From: Notospermus geniculatus
Lineage: Eukaryota; Nemertea; Pilidiophora; Heteronemertea; Lineidae
DNA: 64,000 bases
Assembly (NCBI GenBank): GCA_002633025.1
Contig: NMRB01000830.1
Coordinates: 50,735 to 114,734 of the forward strand
Direction of reading: 5' to 3'
The notes below the pieces were generated by a model that had not been told where the DNA came from, did no database searches, and saw only the letters and a list, made by a program, of their open reading frames with translations. A program made the translations under genes and the position numbers. Shown here piece after piece: positions 10,503 to 22,900 of the stretch (the first letter of the stretch is position 1; each line of letters starts with the position of its first letter).

Positions 10503-10900
10503 TCAACAGAGGTTTTCAAATCTGGGGAAATTTCGGAAAGTACTAGTACTGGTTGAGAATTTTTTGGTTGGCAAAATGGTTCACATCATTGATCATGACA
10601 TTATATCAACCAGCTCCTTCTATTTTTTCACTGCTTTCCGAGATTTCCTCAAATTTGAAAACCTCAGCACCTTTGCACTAAACAGAAGGATCTTGCCTGC
10701 CACATGAGGATCTTGCGTACCATATGAGTCAGAATGAAAATCTGTTCAAGTTTAAAGGAAACTGTCCACTTTTAAAAAATGCTAAATTTGTGAGCTGAAC
10801 CTTTGTTCGACTCCATTATGATATTATCAGAAATAGAATGAACGGCTTCATGATTCACAGGTACAATATTTTTTTGGATTATCAGTCAAACATACAATGT

Positions 10901-10906
10901 AATAAA
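10901..10906 (+). promoter_or_regulatory. Candidate poly(A) signal, copy A
   Basis: AATAAA lies in a block conserved between the copies (about 10745-10975 against 26065-26298). That block is the last homologous sequence, so it plausibly marks the 3' UTR end. The copy A 3' UTR would be about 1.15 kb because two MITEs (9777-10153 and 10204-10502) sit in it. Confidence 0.5.
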
Positions 10907-11178
10907 GTATGAAAATAATGAAATAAACGATTTATCGTTAAGTAGCACTACGACTTCGTTAATCGGGACAAACATGCATAAGCCATCCAATAATGGGTCC
11001 AGCCAGATCAAAAGTGTTTTCAGAAGGTGACAGAGCTGAAAATATTCACAGACTTGATAAAAAAATAGCAGAGAGGGGTATCGAAACCGCAGCGTCAGCG
11101 TAAGAACAAGCAGCCTACCGGACTTTGCCCGGGGGCTCACTACCAGAGATGGAAGTTTGATAACAGTAGGGAGTTTTT

Positions 11179-11284
11179 GAAAGCCCCCGAAACGCCAACG
11201 CGAACGTCTATCCTTTTGTTCGGTGCTCTCGTCGTGCCATCGAACAGTGGGTTGGACGTTGCATTGGCGTTTCGGGGGCTTTTC
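11179..11284. repeat. Short foldback between convergent genes
   Basis: AAGCCCCCGAAACGCC is inverted 70 bp away. Part of the inside recurs at 20016-20060 in copy B intron 1. Confidence 0.5.
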
Positions 11285-11484
11285 GATATAAAGAGAGGTT
11301 TTAAATCGAAGTTTTTAAGCCTTAGAATACAATCCTCTCGACAGCCCAAGACTGCACAACTAACCATCGCTGAAGTCCGTTCGTGGTGACGGCGAAATAG
11401 TCGCCAACATTCCCAACGTTTTCACTTTTTTCATTAACCGTCTCAAGAAACAGCTTCACTGTCCACGATGGTGTGTCGTCATGC

Positions 11485-13398
11485 TTAAGTGATTTGGAGA
11501 ACTCTGACCACATTATCGTAGGACGTCACAATATAGTTTCCCCCGACAGAGAACCGAAAGGGAAAGTGTGAACTAGGCCAGTCGAGATCTTTCTTGTTGC
11601 TATCCACCAGCCTCTTGGTACTTTCATTCAGTACGAGACATCTTAAACGAAATGCTTTATCAATCCGGTAGCATACAATGATTTCATCAAAGAACGAAGT
11701 ATAAACATCTCTGAAATCGAGTAAACCGTACGCTGTAACTTTCCAAATTTTTTGCCCTTCCCGTCTCCATAGTTGAAGCATCCTTTTCGCAATGGTACAG
11801 ATATACTCTGCACCACACCGTATCTTGTAAGGATCCTTCGCCTTATCATCTTCCTCGAACACATGCACGAGTTCCTCCATCCCACTTTCGTTGAAAATGA
11901 TGACCTTTCGCCTTCCCCCATCCTCGTATAGGATGACGTACTGGTTGAGAATGGTGACGTCAAAAGACAATGGACTGGCAACAGGAAAATCTTCGCTGGA
12001 TGTTATGTTGCCAGATTCTGGATCAAACAGCTGAACCGAACACGTCCCAGGTTCCTCTCCGTTGCACAGGACGGCAAGTTTGTTGTCAGGGGTTGCCACC
12101 ATGTCGTACAAAGGAGGGATCTCTTCCTTGACAGTTTGCTTGAATTCACCAGGATATCTGTAGATGTCTATCGCAGTTGACGGCTGACCTTCGTTGGTTG
12201 GATGAGCAACGGCGTACAGATCACTCCCAAAACTGGCAACACAGGGAATGAACTTAGCCTTGTCATCGACATCATACTTCCTTTGATGAACTTCACCGGC
12301 TGAACTAATATTCGTGAGTTTCGCAACTACATGTACATGTAAGGTTCCAATTTCGCCACCTGGAGGATTTGGGATGAATTGCAGGGGGTTTTGGTTCAAA
12401 GACTTGAAGGATGTCCACAAGCGCTCGAGGAGGTTGTCAATGTCGTCATTGATTCTGACTTCAGCGACCTCTTTTATCAATACTGACAACCGTTTCAGAT
12501 CATGAGGATGGGGTTCTGCCTCCAATAACATCCGTTTCGCCTTTGCAACAATCTTCTCCAAGGTGGGAATTTCGACTGGGAGCTTCTTCAACCATGCTAT
12601 GACTTCAGCGACGACTTCGTACTTTGTAAGAACAACATCTTTTAAAGCTTCCTTCCTACGTATAATGTAATCAATCCACTTTTCTGCATTGTTCTCTATC
12701 TCCTGGATGAGAAGAGTTCTACTTTTAGACACTTCTGAGGCATGAAAAAATTTTAACTGGCCTTCAATTCTCTTCAGATCACCCGCTTTTTCCTCTTGTC
12801 CTTTTATGGTAGAGTTAAGGTCCTCGACAACCGAACGAAAAACATCACCAATGTTTTGAATATCATGTCCCCCATGTTCCAGAAAGACGCATAACTTGCA
12901 ACAACAGGCCAAGCAAGTAGAGCAATACGTAGTGACGTGATACCCGTGTGTCGTACAGACGGTACCACACTTCTTTCTCAAAGACTTCAGCGATATGACT
13001 GCGTGGTTTGCTGTGGCTGGATTCTGACTGTGAATGATGGTACAATCTTCACAAAGGTAGAGAAGTCGGCATTCATCGCAGACGGTCTTGGCCTTGACAG
13101 ATTTGTTTTTGAAGCGACAGGGTTCGCACTCGGTCTCCTCGTCAACATTCTCCTTACGGGCCTTGTCTACAGGTCCGTCATAGTCGGGCAATCCATCCAG
13201 ATCATCATCTGATAAAGTAGATGCAGCATGGCAGGTCGGGCAGCGGAAATCTTCACTCGATAGTCCCAAACCACGCAGGTGACTCGTCAGGCATTTCAGG
13301 CAAAAGACATGGCTACATTTCGGAACGATTTTTAGTTCGTCGCTTGTCTCGAGGCACATCAAGCACACTTGTTCACTGACGGGGTAGTTTGTTGCCAT
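11485..13398 (-). CDS. TRIM/RBCC-like RING E3 ubiquitin ligase, single coding exon
   Basis: One uninterrupted 637-aa frame. A C3HC4 RING lies at residues 12-56 (C12, C15, C28, H30, C33, C36, C53, C56). A first B-box lies at about 91-132 and a second at about 148-178 (C148, H151, C159, C162, C167, C170, H175, H178). A charged helical coiled coil follows, roughly 190-330. The last 260 residues have repeated beta-strand patterns that could form a beta-propeller, but clear NHL motifs are not visible. RING/B-box proteins transfer ubiquitin and often oligomerise through the coiled coil; the TRIM2/TRIM56-like group is the nearest general match. Substrate and any immune role are unknown. It converges on copy A and is not present in the copy B duplicate. 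Confidence 0.88.
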   Translation of the reverse strand: MATNYPVSEQVCLMCLETSDELKIVPKCSHVFCLKCLTSHLRGLGLSSEDFRCPTCHAASTLSDDDLDGLPDYDGPVDKARKENVDEETECEPCRFKNKSVKAKTVCDECRLLYLCEDCTIIHSQNPATANHAVISLKSLRKKCGTVCTTHGYHVTTYCSTCLACCCKLCVFLEHGGHDIQNIGDVFRSVVEDLNSTIKGQEEKAGDLKRIEGQLKFFHASEVSKSRTLLIQEIENNAEKWIDYIIRRKEALKDVVLTKYEVVAEVIAWLKKLPVEIPTLEKIVAKAKRMLLEAEPHPHDLKRLSVLIKEVAEVRINDDIDNLLERLWTSFKSLNQNPLQFIPNPPGGEIGTLHVHVVAKLTNISSAGEVHQRKYDVDDKAKFIPCVASFGSDLYAVAHPTNEGQPSTAIDIYRYPGEFKQTVKEEIPPLYDMVATPDNKLAVLCNGEEPGTCSVQLFDPESGNITSSEDFPVASPLSFDVTILNQYVILYEDGGRRKVIIFNESGMEELVHVFEEDDKAKDPYKIRCGAEYICTIAKRMLQLWRREGQKIWKVTAYGLLDFRDVYTSFFDEIIVCYRIDKAFRLRCLVLNESTKRLVDSNKKDLDWPSSHFPFRFSVGGNYIVTSYDNVVRVLQIT

Positions 13399-13427
13399 CT
13401 TCTAGGCCCTGCGCCAATTCTAGATCT
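13399..13427 (-). other. 5' UTR splice acceptor of the TRIM gene
   Basis: Read on the minus strand, cttaactttacag precedes 27 bp of leader and the ATG. The AG is at 13427-13426 and a good branch site (CTTAAC) precedes it. This implies an untranslated first exon upstream of an otherwise intronless coding region. Confidence 0.5.
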
Positions 13428-13449
13428 GTAAAGTTAAGAACGACCTTAA

Positions 13450-13800
13450 GCCGAGAGCAGATCGGCCTTGCGACTGGAAGCAACTGAACGCAGCAGTCGC
13501 TGTCGATGTGAGCGGACCGCGCACATCGACTACGACTGGTCATTGCGGCACCAAGTGGCACAATCCAGTCTTCAATCTGGAGCGCGCACATCGACAGCGA
13601 CTGAAGAGAACTGGAAAACGAGTAGAACATGAACAACTGGCTGGAACTAGCGGCAACGGTCGGCAATAGCGTTGCCGGGGTGCGCACATCGACCTGTTTG
13701 AGCATCTGATCAGTTGCTGCTGTTTCCAGACAGTCGCCCACCGTTGCCGGAAACGCCATTGCCGGTAGCTTCCAGTCGCAAGGTCGATCTGCTCACGGCT
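13450..13800. mobile_element. TTAA-flanked foldback upstream of the TRIM coding exon
   Basis: TTAA at 13446-13449 and 13801-13804. Ends GCCGWGAGCAGATCG and inverse; inverted arms of about 40 bp plus internal gcgcacatcgac repeats in both orientations. It lies inside the predicted TRIM 5' intron. Confidence 0.65.
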
Positions 13801-13803
13801 TTA

Positions 13804-14357
13804 AGGTCCGTATTTTGGAATGCTCGTCCAAAACGTAAAGAAGTTTCTCAAGGCTGTTGTTCTCAACAGGAGGACAATAATTGTCCTTGCCATAATAATT
13901 ATGACAAGCCGATTGTCCATTTCGGCTTATACACGTTCAATATTATTGCACAATATGAGGACCAAAATGGGCGATATTATTGTCAATCTTTCTCCCACCC
14001 ATCATGTCAGAAGCACGTGCCCCTATTTGGGCCCCAAATTGTGCAATATTATTGATCGTGTAGGCCCCTATGCCCGGCTTCGGAACCGCAATTTGCAAAT
14101 TCTGTCTTTTTAATGGACATCATTTTCTGTAAACTAGCCTAAACCATGGTTTAGGGCTATAAACTAGAGTTTACGCGCCGAAGAGGACGTTTTTCTCAAA
14201 ACCATGGTTTACGGTGTCTAAACTGTAGTTTAGGACCCTCAACTAAACCATAGATTAGGGACCTAAACCATGGTTTAGGCGGGAGGTCCGTATTTTAGAA
14301 TGCTCCTTAACGTGAAGGAGTCCTCAAGGCTATTGTTCTCAACAGGAGAACAATTAT
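13804..14357. repeat. Direct repeats flanking a cluster of AAACCATGGTTT palindromes
   Basis: A 70-bp unit (ggtccgtattttggaatgct..) occurs at 13804-13876 and again at 14284-14357. Between them, 14137-14280 holds repeated CTAAACCATGGTTTAG and CTAGAGTTTA words. No gene seen. Confidence 0.6.
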
Positions 14358-15109
14358 GGCCAATTACCTCAAGGGATTCCTCCGATTCCTCTAATCGCGA
14401 CATGGCCGGCCTAGGCCTAGCTCGTGGACTATGACATGTCCGGCGCGTGTTTAACACCACCGTACGGGTAGGCCCCTAGATATGGGCATATAGAGGCTAG
14501 GCTTAGCCTACTCTATGTGCATGGCAAGCATGTAGCCTAGCAAAACACATCACGACATGGTAGGCCTAGATGCATGACCAAATCAGCAGGCTATACCGGT
14601 ATAGGGACGGCCTACATTAGGCCTAGGCCCTATTGGTACCATGTCTGGGCTCTGCCAAAAGCTAGGCCTACATCATCAGCTTACCTAGCCGCTTATAAAC
14701 ACTACCGGTATATGGCGTTGACAATATAGCGTGCCCTACCTTCCACAAGATGCACAGTCTCACAATACAACCCGAACATGCACAACACAGCCGCCGTGGC
14801 CAACAATGATTCCTCGAATCTGACCCACTTCGACTCGAATCATGCTCGGCAATATTGATTCAAACAATTATTGTACACATGGTTTTACATGTAGGTTGAA
14901 GGTGGCGCTCTGGTAGCTGTTTAGTTTTGCGGACAGCAATTTAGTCCCATGCATGCCAAGACTCACTGTCGAGGCGCTACACAATGTAGAAATATCGTAG
15001 CCAGCATTTATAAGTGTAGATCTATGTCTTTCATAGGCCCTACTCATTAAAAATATCGCGCTGGTTAGGCTTAGGCCCCTATTTCAAACAACAGTGCTCC
15101 TAGCCGACA
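14358..15109. other. No gene seen; TAGGCCTA-rich DNA
   Basis: Many copies of ggcctag and taggcct, no open frame of note and no splice pattern. The possible first exon of the TRIM gene may lie in this direction but cannot be placed. Confidence 0.4.
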
Positions 15110-15955
15110 AAACTAAGACAAAAACTAAGATTTTCTCTCAAAAAACCTAGTTTTTGTCATAAAACCAACTTTTACAGAAGAAAACTTAGTTTCTTCCGTC
15201 ATAAAATATAGGTTTTTATCAAAAAACTTAGTTTTTCTCAAAAACCTATACATGTATCTTGTGACAAAAAAACCTGGTTTTATACCATACAACCCCCATT
15301 TTATCGACAAAAATGTAAGTTTCCGCACTGAAATATCCAGTTATTCCATAAAACTAAGTTTATCAGTCAAAAAACCAAGTTTTTTCAATAAAACCAGGGG
15401 CCAGTTGCACAAAGAATCTTAAGTCTAAGAAAAAACTTAAGTCTGAAATGAAGCCATCTGATTTGCTGAAACCTGGTCACATGATGACTTAAGTCAAACT
15501 TTAGACTTAAGATTCTTTGTGAAACTGGGCCCAGGTTTTATGCCTTAAAAAGTAAGTTTTTATCAGGAACCTACCCTTGTACGCCATTTGTCCAGTTATT
15601 CAAGAGACTTATATTTTCTACAAAAATACTGGTTTTATTGAAGAAAAACTAATTTTTTGTATAAAACCAGGTTCCTTGGCTATTTGTCCAGTTATTGCCG
15701 AAAAACTAACATTTTTAAACAAAAACTAAGTTTTTACTGATGATTGAAAACCTGTATTTTTGCGTAAAAAACTTGCTTTTTTGGCAAAAAACAGGCTTTA
15801 TTGTAAAAATATAACTTTTATGACAAAAACTAGTTTTTTAGGAGAAAAACTTAGTTTTTGTCAAAAAAACTACATGTATATTTTATCCACAAAAACTAAG
15901 TATGAGCATAAAACTAAGTTTTATTGCAAAAATATAGGTTTTTTGAATAACTGGA
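15110..15955. repeat. Degenerate tandem array of AAAACTTAGTTTTT words
   Basis: About 25-35 bp units with aaaact(t/a)agttttt and gtcaaaaa spacers, each partly self-complementary. The array is interrupted by a separate MITE at 15399-15531. Confidence 0.65.
15399..15531. mobile_element. MITE inside the AAAACTTAG array
   Basis: Ends GGCCAGTTGCACAAAGAATC and inverse; CCAGG-like repeat at both flanks. The inner arms carry ttaagtct. Confidence 0.65.
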
Positions 15956-16734
15956 CAATCCGCTTGCCATATGCTCCCAAGGTAACGTTTTCTTTACGTG
16001 GATGATACATTGCGCAGAATTCTTTTTTATTTTGGTGCAGTCCAAAAAATGCACACCAAAAAGAACTTGCATCAGCCAGGAAGTGATAATGAAAAAAATG
16101 ATTGACATTTTTGTATACATCGGTTAGGCTTACGTGTATCTGACCATATTGGAATATGAAAATGTATTTACATGTACGGTGTTCAGTGCCCTGACTAAAG
16201 AAAGATTCTCAATCAGAGCATTTATTATTACATGTAAATCATTGGTGACATGCATGCTTTGGTTAAAATTAGTTTTTAATCGTAGTACACGATCTGGGAT
16301 CATGGTACAGTAGTTCCCCGTATACCCCGCCGTGACCAAAACCCGATCCGAAAATTTTCTAAGTCCAACGACGATGTCAATTCATACCCGAACAATAGCC
16401 ATGATCACCAGGCCTAGTGGACGCACCGATGCATTACTTGTGGTAAACCGAGGGGCACGCTTATAGGGTTGGTTCATACTCGGTCCGGATTTTACGACGA
16501 CTATGATCAGTTACAATGTGTGTGCACATTCACGCCTTGGAAACCTGCGATCAGGTTCATGCGTTACTCCCAGAGCGGGCGGATTGCGGTCGATTATGGC
16601 TGCGCCTTTACATTTGTTACATCATCTTGTTGGTTCTCCAAACTGAACGATTTTGTGCATGAGCATGACCAAATTGTCCCATGCATTGTCATGTCTGAGT
16701 TGCTGTCCGAAGGGAATTTTTACTGGACTCAAAC

Positions 16735-16844
16735 GGCCGATTTCACAAAGGGCGTTTAAGGCTTGGACACGTGTAATTTCACTAAATGCACGCACTTCCA
16801 CCACGCATTTGTTGACAAAGTTACACCCTTTGTGAAATCGGCCC
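16735..16844. mobile_element. Complete 110-bp copy of the GGCCGATTTCACAAAGGG MITE
   Basis: Both ends present; the interior matches the outer parts of 4795-5920. Confidence 0.7.
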
Positions 16845-16942
16845 AAAGTGCCCAAGGTCAGGGCCTCAGCAGTGCAAATGGGGCAGGGGGGTGTGAAGTG
16901 ATGTAGACTCCATTCAACCACACTGAAGTCGACGATACACTA

Positions 16943-17756
16943 GATCTCTCTCATATCTCAACGTACGTAGCATTACGTCTACGTTTCGGGACTGTAAGCT
17001 TGGCGCTAATTGGTTTACAGGCACGTGACTGACGGCGCGAAAGCATGGGTCTTTTGTTCAGCTAGGTCCTCCCGCTGATTGGTGGTGGCAGAGCGGTCAA
17101 GCGCGAGGCCCGTGTATTGTGAATAAAAAGAAGGCGGAGACATGATGGTGTCACAATAACGATCATTACACGGGCCTACGCAGTGACCGGTTCTCGTCCT
17201 CTCATTCTTATTTAACATTACGCAATATCTCAGTGCGCAGAGTGTAAAAACTTTTAGGTGTGGAAGAATTTGTCCATATTCACGAAGACATGGCTGATGA
17301 AAGACACACTGAGGGGCCCGAGTGCGAGTTGAGAGGTTGCTGTGGCTGAAATCCGTCTCCTTCGGGAGGGTTATCGCCACCATTTCTCCAGTGAATCTCC
17401 AAAAAATCAATCTCATGCCGAGAAGAGGTTGCAAAAAGATCTTCCTTCATATTGGGCGTTATCTTGCCTGATCAGAATTTCCTCTATCAGCGGGATTGTT
17501 AGAGGGGGAGGAAGTGGTAGAACACATCCTAGGGGCAGAAGTGGCGGGATGGCGGAGGTATGGGTGGAGGAATAAAGCGCAGTCGAATTCGGTCCATCTC
17601 TCACCGCCAGGCTCTCGCCGTCAACTACAAGAAATAAGGCTAAACTACGCCTTGATCNGTCGGCGCTAGACCATTCACTGGTCGTGTACTATCGGGCATT
17701 GTCATAACGTCTACGTTCCTCCTTAGGTCTACGTACGTTGAGATATGAGAGAGATC
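16943..17756. mobile_element. TA-flanked MITE nested in the pogo-like element
   Basis: TA|GATCTCTCTCATATCTC and inverse; the paired arms also share acgtacgttgaga. A 139-codon minus frame inside has no recognisable domain. Confidence 0.55.
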
Positions 17757-17770
17757 TATTAGAACCAACA

Positions 17771-17905
17771 GGGGCGTGGCTAGACGGGACGGGGGGGGGG
17801 GCAAATCCCCCAGGCGGTTAAGAAATGTGTGTTTTTCATGAGTTTTCTGGGGGCCAAAATTGGCGAAAGAGTAGTGTTCCCCGACCATAAAGCTAGCTAC
17901 GCCCC
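17771..17905. mobile_element. Short MITE with GGGGCGTGGCTAG ends
   Basis: GGGGCGTGGCTAG is inverted as ctagctacgcccc. A related end occurs at 29330-29345. Confidence 0.55.
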
Positions 17906-19318
17906 TGACTAAAGAAAGCTTATCCCCAAACCAGACATCACCACCCTCATAAACGTCATCGTGTAAATCATCGGTAACTACAGTTTTGTACAGGGTCTAT
18001 AGGCCTAGAATGCATAATCGAGCTTGCGGGAAACCGCAAAACGCGTTTTCGACCGCTGATCAATGAAGGTTAACGCCATGCCTCTTATCCCTATTATTGG
18101 GTATGAAAGTTGACATCGTCGTTGGACTTAGAAAATTTTCTGATCGGGTTTTGGGCCACGGCGGGGTATACGGGGAACTACTGTATTTTAATATAATGCT
18201 GAAATCGCTCGGCATCTGGTCAATAATGTTGCCAGTCAACCACAGCTAAGCAATTCTGCAGGAAATTAAAACTGGATTCTTTGTGATCATCTGAAATGTG
18301 CCTTTACAGAAATTAAAGAGATATTTCTAACGGTGATTATAGCAAGTCTGCACGGTCCAGTGGCCTTTTATTAGGCCTAGTCTATGATAAACTGCAGAAA
18401 GCTGCATTTGATTAAGAATTTCAACATCATAATAAAAGGTGCACTGACCAATTTTGCCTGTTTCTTATTTTTATCTATGTTGAAAATGAGGAACGTGCAC
18501 AACAAGCCCTGCCAATAGGGGGCCCTGCAGGCATGTGGCCCATGGTTGCAATGAGAAATCCTTTTCCCAAATCAATGATTATTGAATATTTCATCCCTGA
18601 ATTACTCTGCACGGGAAAATAGCACCAAAAATGTAATTTTATTGGTCCTTAATTCTATTTTGATGAGTTTTATGAAGAAAATCAACAAAATTAAATTTTT
18701 AACTGAAAATGCATTGGGCGTGTACCTTTTGTACTGGTGCTGCCATCTGGATTTTTACTTTGCAGGTTCCTCATTACTTTCAACCGAAATGGAAGTTCAA
18801 TGCAATCTCCTTTTAGACCTTTCCGACAAAGATGGTGGCCTACTAGTTCTCCCACCTGACGTCGTGGCCATTCATTGTCCAAGCATACACTACTATCAAA
18901 AGCATCCTCTCCAAAAATCATTTTACCTAAACTTTCGTGCCCATGACCAGCGTGACCAGCTTTGCCTCCCCGCGGCTATTGAATGGTATTAAAGAGGCAC
19001 TGTATGCGATCGCTTATCGGTATTAGAAGCCACCTAGCGACAGCAATACGAACTACAAAAAAGACATTACAAAATGTACGTAGTACATCGAGTCCACTCA
19101 CCGACAACGTAGTTAATCCCTGGCGTTGGAGAATGGCGCGCACGGCGATGGTGGCGCCGGCTGTCGAGAAAAATTGCAATCGGCCTGGATGCGCTGACGT
19201 AGCTCCATGTGAATTAGGCAACACGTTTTTTCTTGTCGCACAAGCCCCTGGTGGATGATCAGTGCCGGCTGAAATACAAACAAAACACGGACGGAAGTAA
19301 AGTGTTCTGTGTAGGCCA

Positions 19319-19495
19319 AGGGCGGATCCAGAATCATGGAAAAGAGGGGGCACAGCCAGCGCACATCGTGGAAAACCTCGGTCAAATTTTAACATCTTTT
19401 CGAAATTTCGAAATTTCCCGGTCAGTTTTAAAAATTTTCCACAAAATAGAGGGAGCACGGGCAGGCTGTGCCCCCCCCCCCTTGGATCCGCGCCT
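19319..19495. mobile_element. MITE with GGCGGATCCA ends (copy B 5' flank)
   Basis: ggcggatcca pairs with ttggatccgcgcc across 175 bp. A C-homopolymer sits at the right end. A related end occurs near 26337. Confidence 0.5.
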
Positions 19496-19856
19496 GAAGG
19501 CCTAAAGTAGACGTAAGCTTCCTTATCACAACACGTACACGTACATGTACATGTATGCATATCAGACTCCTTGTTGCATTTTGTATTTGGACATTCAAAT
19601 TCAAGTTGGCCTACCAAGTCTCAAAATGCGGAGTGATAGTTGACTAGCTTTAATGACAGCTGGATGGGCCTTAGGAATCCTTCCCGAGTGGAACCGAAAC
19701 GTAATTTTCAATATCCGATTGAGTGGATACTGCAGATGTAACGGCTTAACAGTATTAGTTCAGGTTTGCGTTAACCAAACAAGGCCTACTTATACATGTA
19801 GTAAGTGGTTGCTGGCCATATCTCTGTCTGGTGAGGGAGAGCTGAGAGTGAAAAAT

Positions 19857-19938
19857 ATGCTACACCTTACTAATCAAATGGCTGGGATCTTTGTATTTCT
19901 ATTTGTGGTGATATCCATCGTCAGGATTGATGGAGACA
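19857..19938 (+). CDS. Copy B exon 1: signal peptide
   Basis: 82 nt, encoding the same signal peptide as copy A exon 1. Donor GACA|gtaagt, phase 1. Confidence 0.85.
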
Positions 19939-22900
19939 GTAAGTCCTACAAAATTCTTAGATTCCATTTTTTTCTAAGCGCGGTCTTGGCCGAACATTAT
20001 ACAGTTTTGGCAAATTCCCGAAACGCCAACGCGAACGTCTGTCCTTTTGTTCTGTGCTCTCTTCCTTGGCATGGAACAATGGGGCTTTGCGAAAACTCCC
20101 TAATGCGTGTGCTTACGCGGTTAATGTAAACCCTGAACCCGGTGTAATAGAATCTAATGTCCCCCAACAATACATTTTCGGATTCGGCGACACCATTGAA
20201 TTGGACTCTTGAGAGACCAAGACCCTTAATCCTGACAAACAATGCAGGGAGACACAAGAAAGACAGGGGCATTATATTTTACTCCACCAGTGTAACGTTT
20301 TTCAGTGTGGCCCGTGTGCCAGTGTGACATTACAACAGATTGACGGAATAAGCCGCGACTTGACAATAAGCGACACACAGAGAAACAGTGAGTCTGTTTC
20401 CCAGTGTGTTCCAAACAATGGGAGTCACACAGAAAAATGGCAACACTGAAAAATATTACACCTGCGCGGGGTCACTAGTTCGACACTTATTCGACGCATA
20501 GCAAATGCAATGCTGCCCCCCCCCCACACACACACACACACCTATACGCGTCTTGGGTGTCAATCGAGGACCTACTTCAAATTACCATATAAACGAGATC
20601 CTACAACTGTCCACAGTTAGATAGCATGCTTGAATGTAGTATTAAACCAATACACTGACATTTAGAAATGGGTGGGTCCTCAGTTGTAGTCCACTGTTGC
20701 GGGTAAAATTTCATGTCTGGGTCCACAGTTGATCGGTGAAAAAAACAATGTGAAATTATGCCGACCAACCGAGGACATTTTCCATTTCACTCAGGAACAC
20801 ACCCAGCGCAGTCTGTGTGTGGTTTTTCACTGTTTAAACGAGGATTTACCAACGAGGACGTCCTCGTTTGGAGGGAGGTCCTCTATATGAATGTGTGTAT
20901 TCATACAGATGTCCTCGGTAGAGGCCATCGACACACGTGCTCACACACACACGGCCTACACACACACACACACCTACACAGCACCTTTGGATTCAGTTAA
21001 CTATCCTAACCATTCCAACCACTCTACAAGGCCAAAAATTTCGTTGTGGCGTGTAGAGTCGCCACGTGTCCTGAAACAGCACTTCATGACTATCTCTGTC
21101 TCTCTTTGCCAGTCATTGTGTGCCCCGAAAGTGACGGAAATTGTCCATACTTGGCAGCCATTGGCAAGTGCAAGACAAATCCAGGGTATATGTTGGAGAA
21201 CTGTCGGAAAAGTTGTGGACAGTGCACTGACTACTGTAGGTATTATCCCAGTTACATCATCAGTGATTCGGGCTTTTTTTAAAGAATAGAGGTTCTTCAC
21301 GTGACGTCACTGCCTTGTTAGCATGGTATTCATAGGAACTGGTGCGGCCATATTGGCTGTCAGTGTCAATGGAGTTTACTGAAAGAAATCAGATTTTAAC
21401 TGGAATATTTTCCAAACTATCTTTCTTATCATTTCAGTTTCTTAACATATGATTTGTCAAATAAAATCACATGTTCTACAGCAGTCTGATGGTTGAATGA
21501 CACCTGTCTGTTGTAAAAACGGACAGTGCTGAATTGCATAGAGTTGTAGTGTACTGACGGCCGAGCACATGGTTAATTATGTATTAATTAGCTCATTAGC
21601 ATTGAGTTGTGACGTCGGTGAAGAACCTCTATATATCCCTTTCATATTTCCCAATCGTTCAAACTTTTTTTACACTTACATGTGTATGTCCCTGTGTACT
21701 CTAAACTCCCACTTACCTGTCCCATTCCTGAACTCGGAAAAAATGACCAAATCCTAAGTTGAAGATATCGCACACTGTCATTCTTTGCCAGGCTCGGGAG
21801 TGGGACAAGTAAGTGGACAGGACATTACTGTTTCTGACCATACCCCCACCCCATTAACTTCAACTTAGGACTTAGTCATTTTTTCCAAGTTCAGGAATGG
21901 GACAGGTAAGTGGGAGTTTAGAGTATACATGTACCTACATGTACTCAGTAAACCAAAATTAGTGGCCAAAATTTCCTGCCCGCTGTGGTCACTAGTTGTT
22001 TTTCCTAGAGTCTCTGCAATGCAGTACATGTACATTCAACTTGCAGGGCAAAACATAGGCTGCAAAGATGATGTCGCAGGCTGTAAGCAAAAGGCGATGA
22101 ATGGCGAATGCAAGTCAAATCCTTCATATATGTTGCAAAACTGTAAAATGAGCTGCATGCAGTGCCAGGAGGGTAGGTCAAATATTTTGTCATTATTTAC
22201 ATATAAAGCCTGATGCTGCGTCCGCACACTAGGAAGACCTTGATTCGAATTAAGCGGGTGATCCACTGTTGCGATTTTGGCTTGAGACGGGGGTGCGTTC
22301 CCTTGCGGTTACCTTATATGGCAATCGGAAGTCCATATAAGGTAATCGCAAGGGAATTGGGATTGACACCGCCCCAACGAAACCAGTTTGTAGACCGCAG
22401 TGAATTCGATTCACCTAAAGCGGGGAATCCACCATTGATTTTCTAGCTGATTTTGCGTTGCGACTCGCTTTGCAACTGGGTTGCGTTGCAACTGGGCACT
22501 CGATCGCCGTAGTGGACCAGCTAGACGTGATTTCCGCCAATGGAAAAGATGTGGTCAATTTCAGTCGGCAATCGGTCGGCGACCGGTGTCAGTTCCTTGT
22601 GTTCGTATTCAGTCGCGAGTCGCAGGTTGCAAAGCAAGTCGCAACGCAGAAAATCAGCAGTGGATTCCTAGCTTTAACCGGGGTGATGTTTTTCATTACA
22701 CCCGTTTGGCGATGCTCAGGGAGATTTCGCAAGCCCCCGGTTAGGCCATACGACGACGTTTATCTATTGTTTGGGTGTACCCACAGAGGGCCGATTTTAT
22801 AAACGATAGCTAAGATAAACCTCGGTTTAACCATCGGCTGTTCTGGAAACCGTTAATTAATCAAAGTAAACATTTGTACTTTTAGAATGTTTGGCTATCA

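Larger units (their letters stand above)
16308..18183. mobile_element. Non-autonomous pogo/Tigger-like element, 1.9 kb
   Basis: TA at 16306-16307 and 18184-18185. Ends CAGTAGTTCCCCGTATACCC and inverse, arms of about 80 bp. CAGT termini with TA duplication fit the Tc1/mariner-pogo group. No transposase frame; it is filled with nested MITEs (16735-16844, 16943-17756, 17771-17905). Confidence 0.7.

Noticed and set aside
12937-13212. Plus-strand frame opposite the TRIM gene
   Set aside because: It is the antisense shadow of the RING/B-box coding sequence.
17015-17434. 139-codon minus frame
   Set aside because: It lies wholly in nested MITE DNA and has no recognisable domain or start context.
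18976-19617. 213-codon minus frame
   Set aside because: It crosses the copy B 5' flank and a MITE with a C homopolymer; no domain, and the homologous copy A region is not open.
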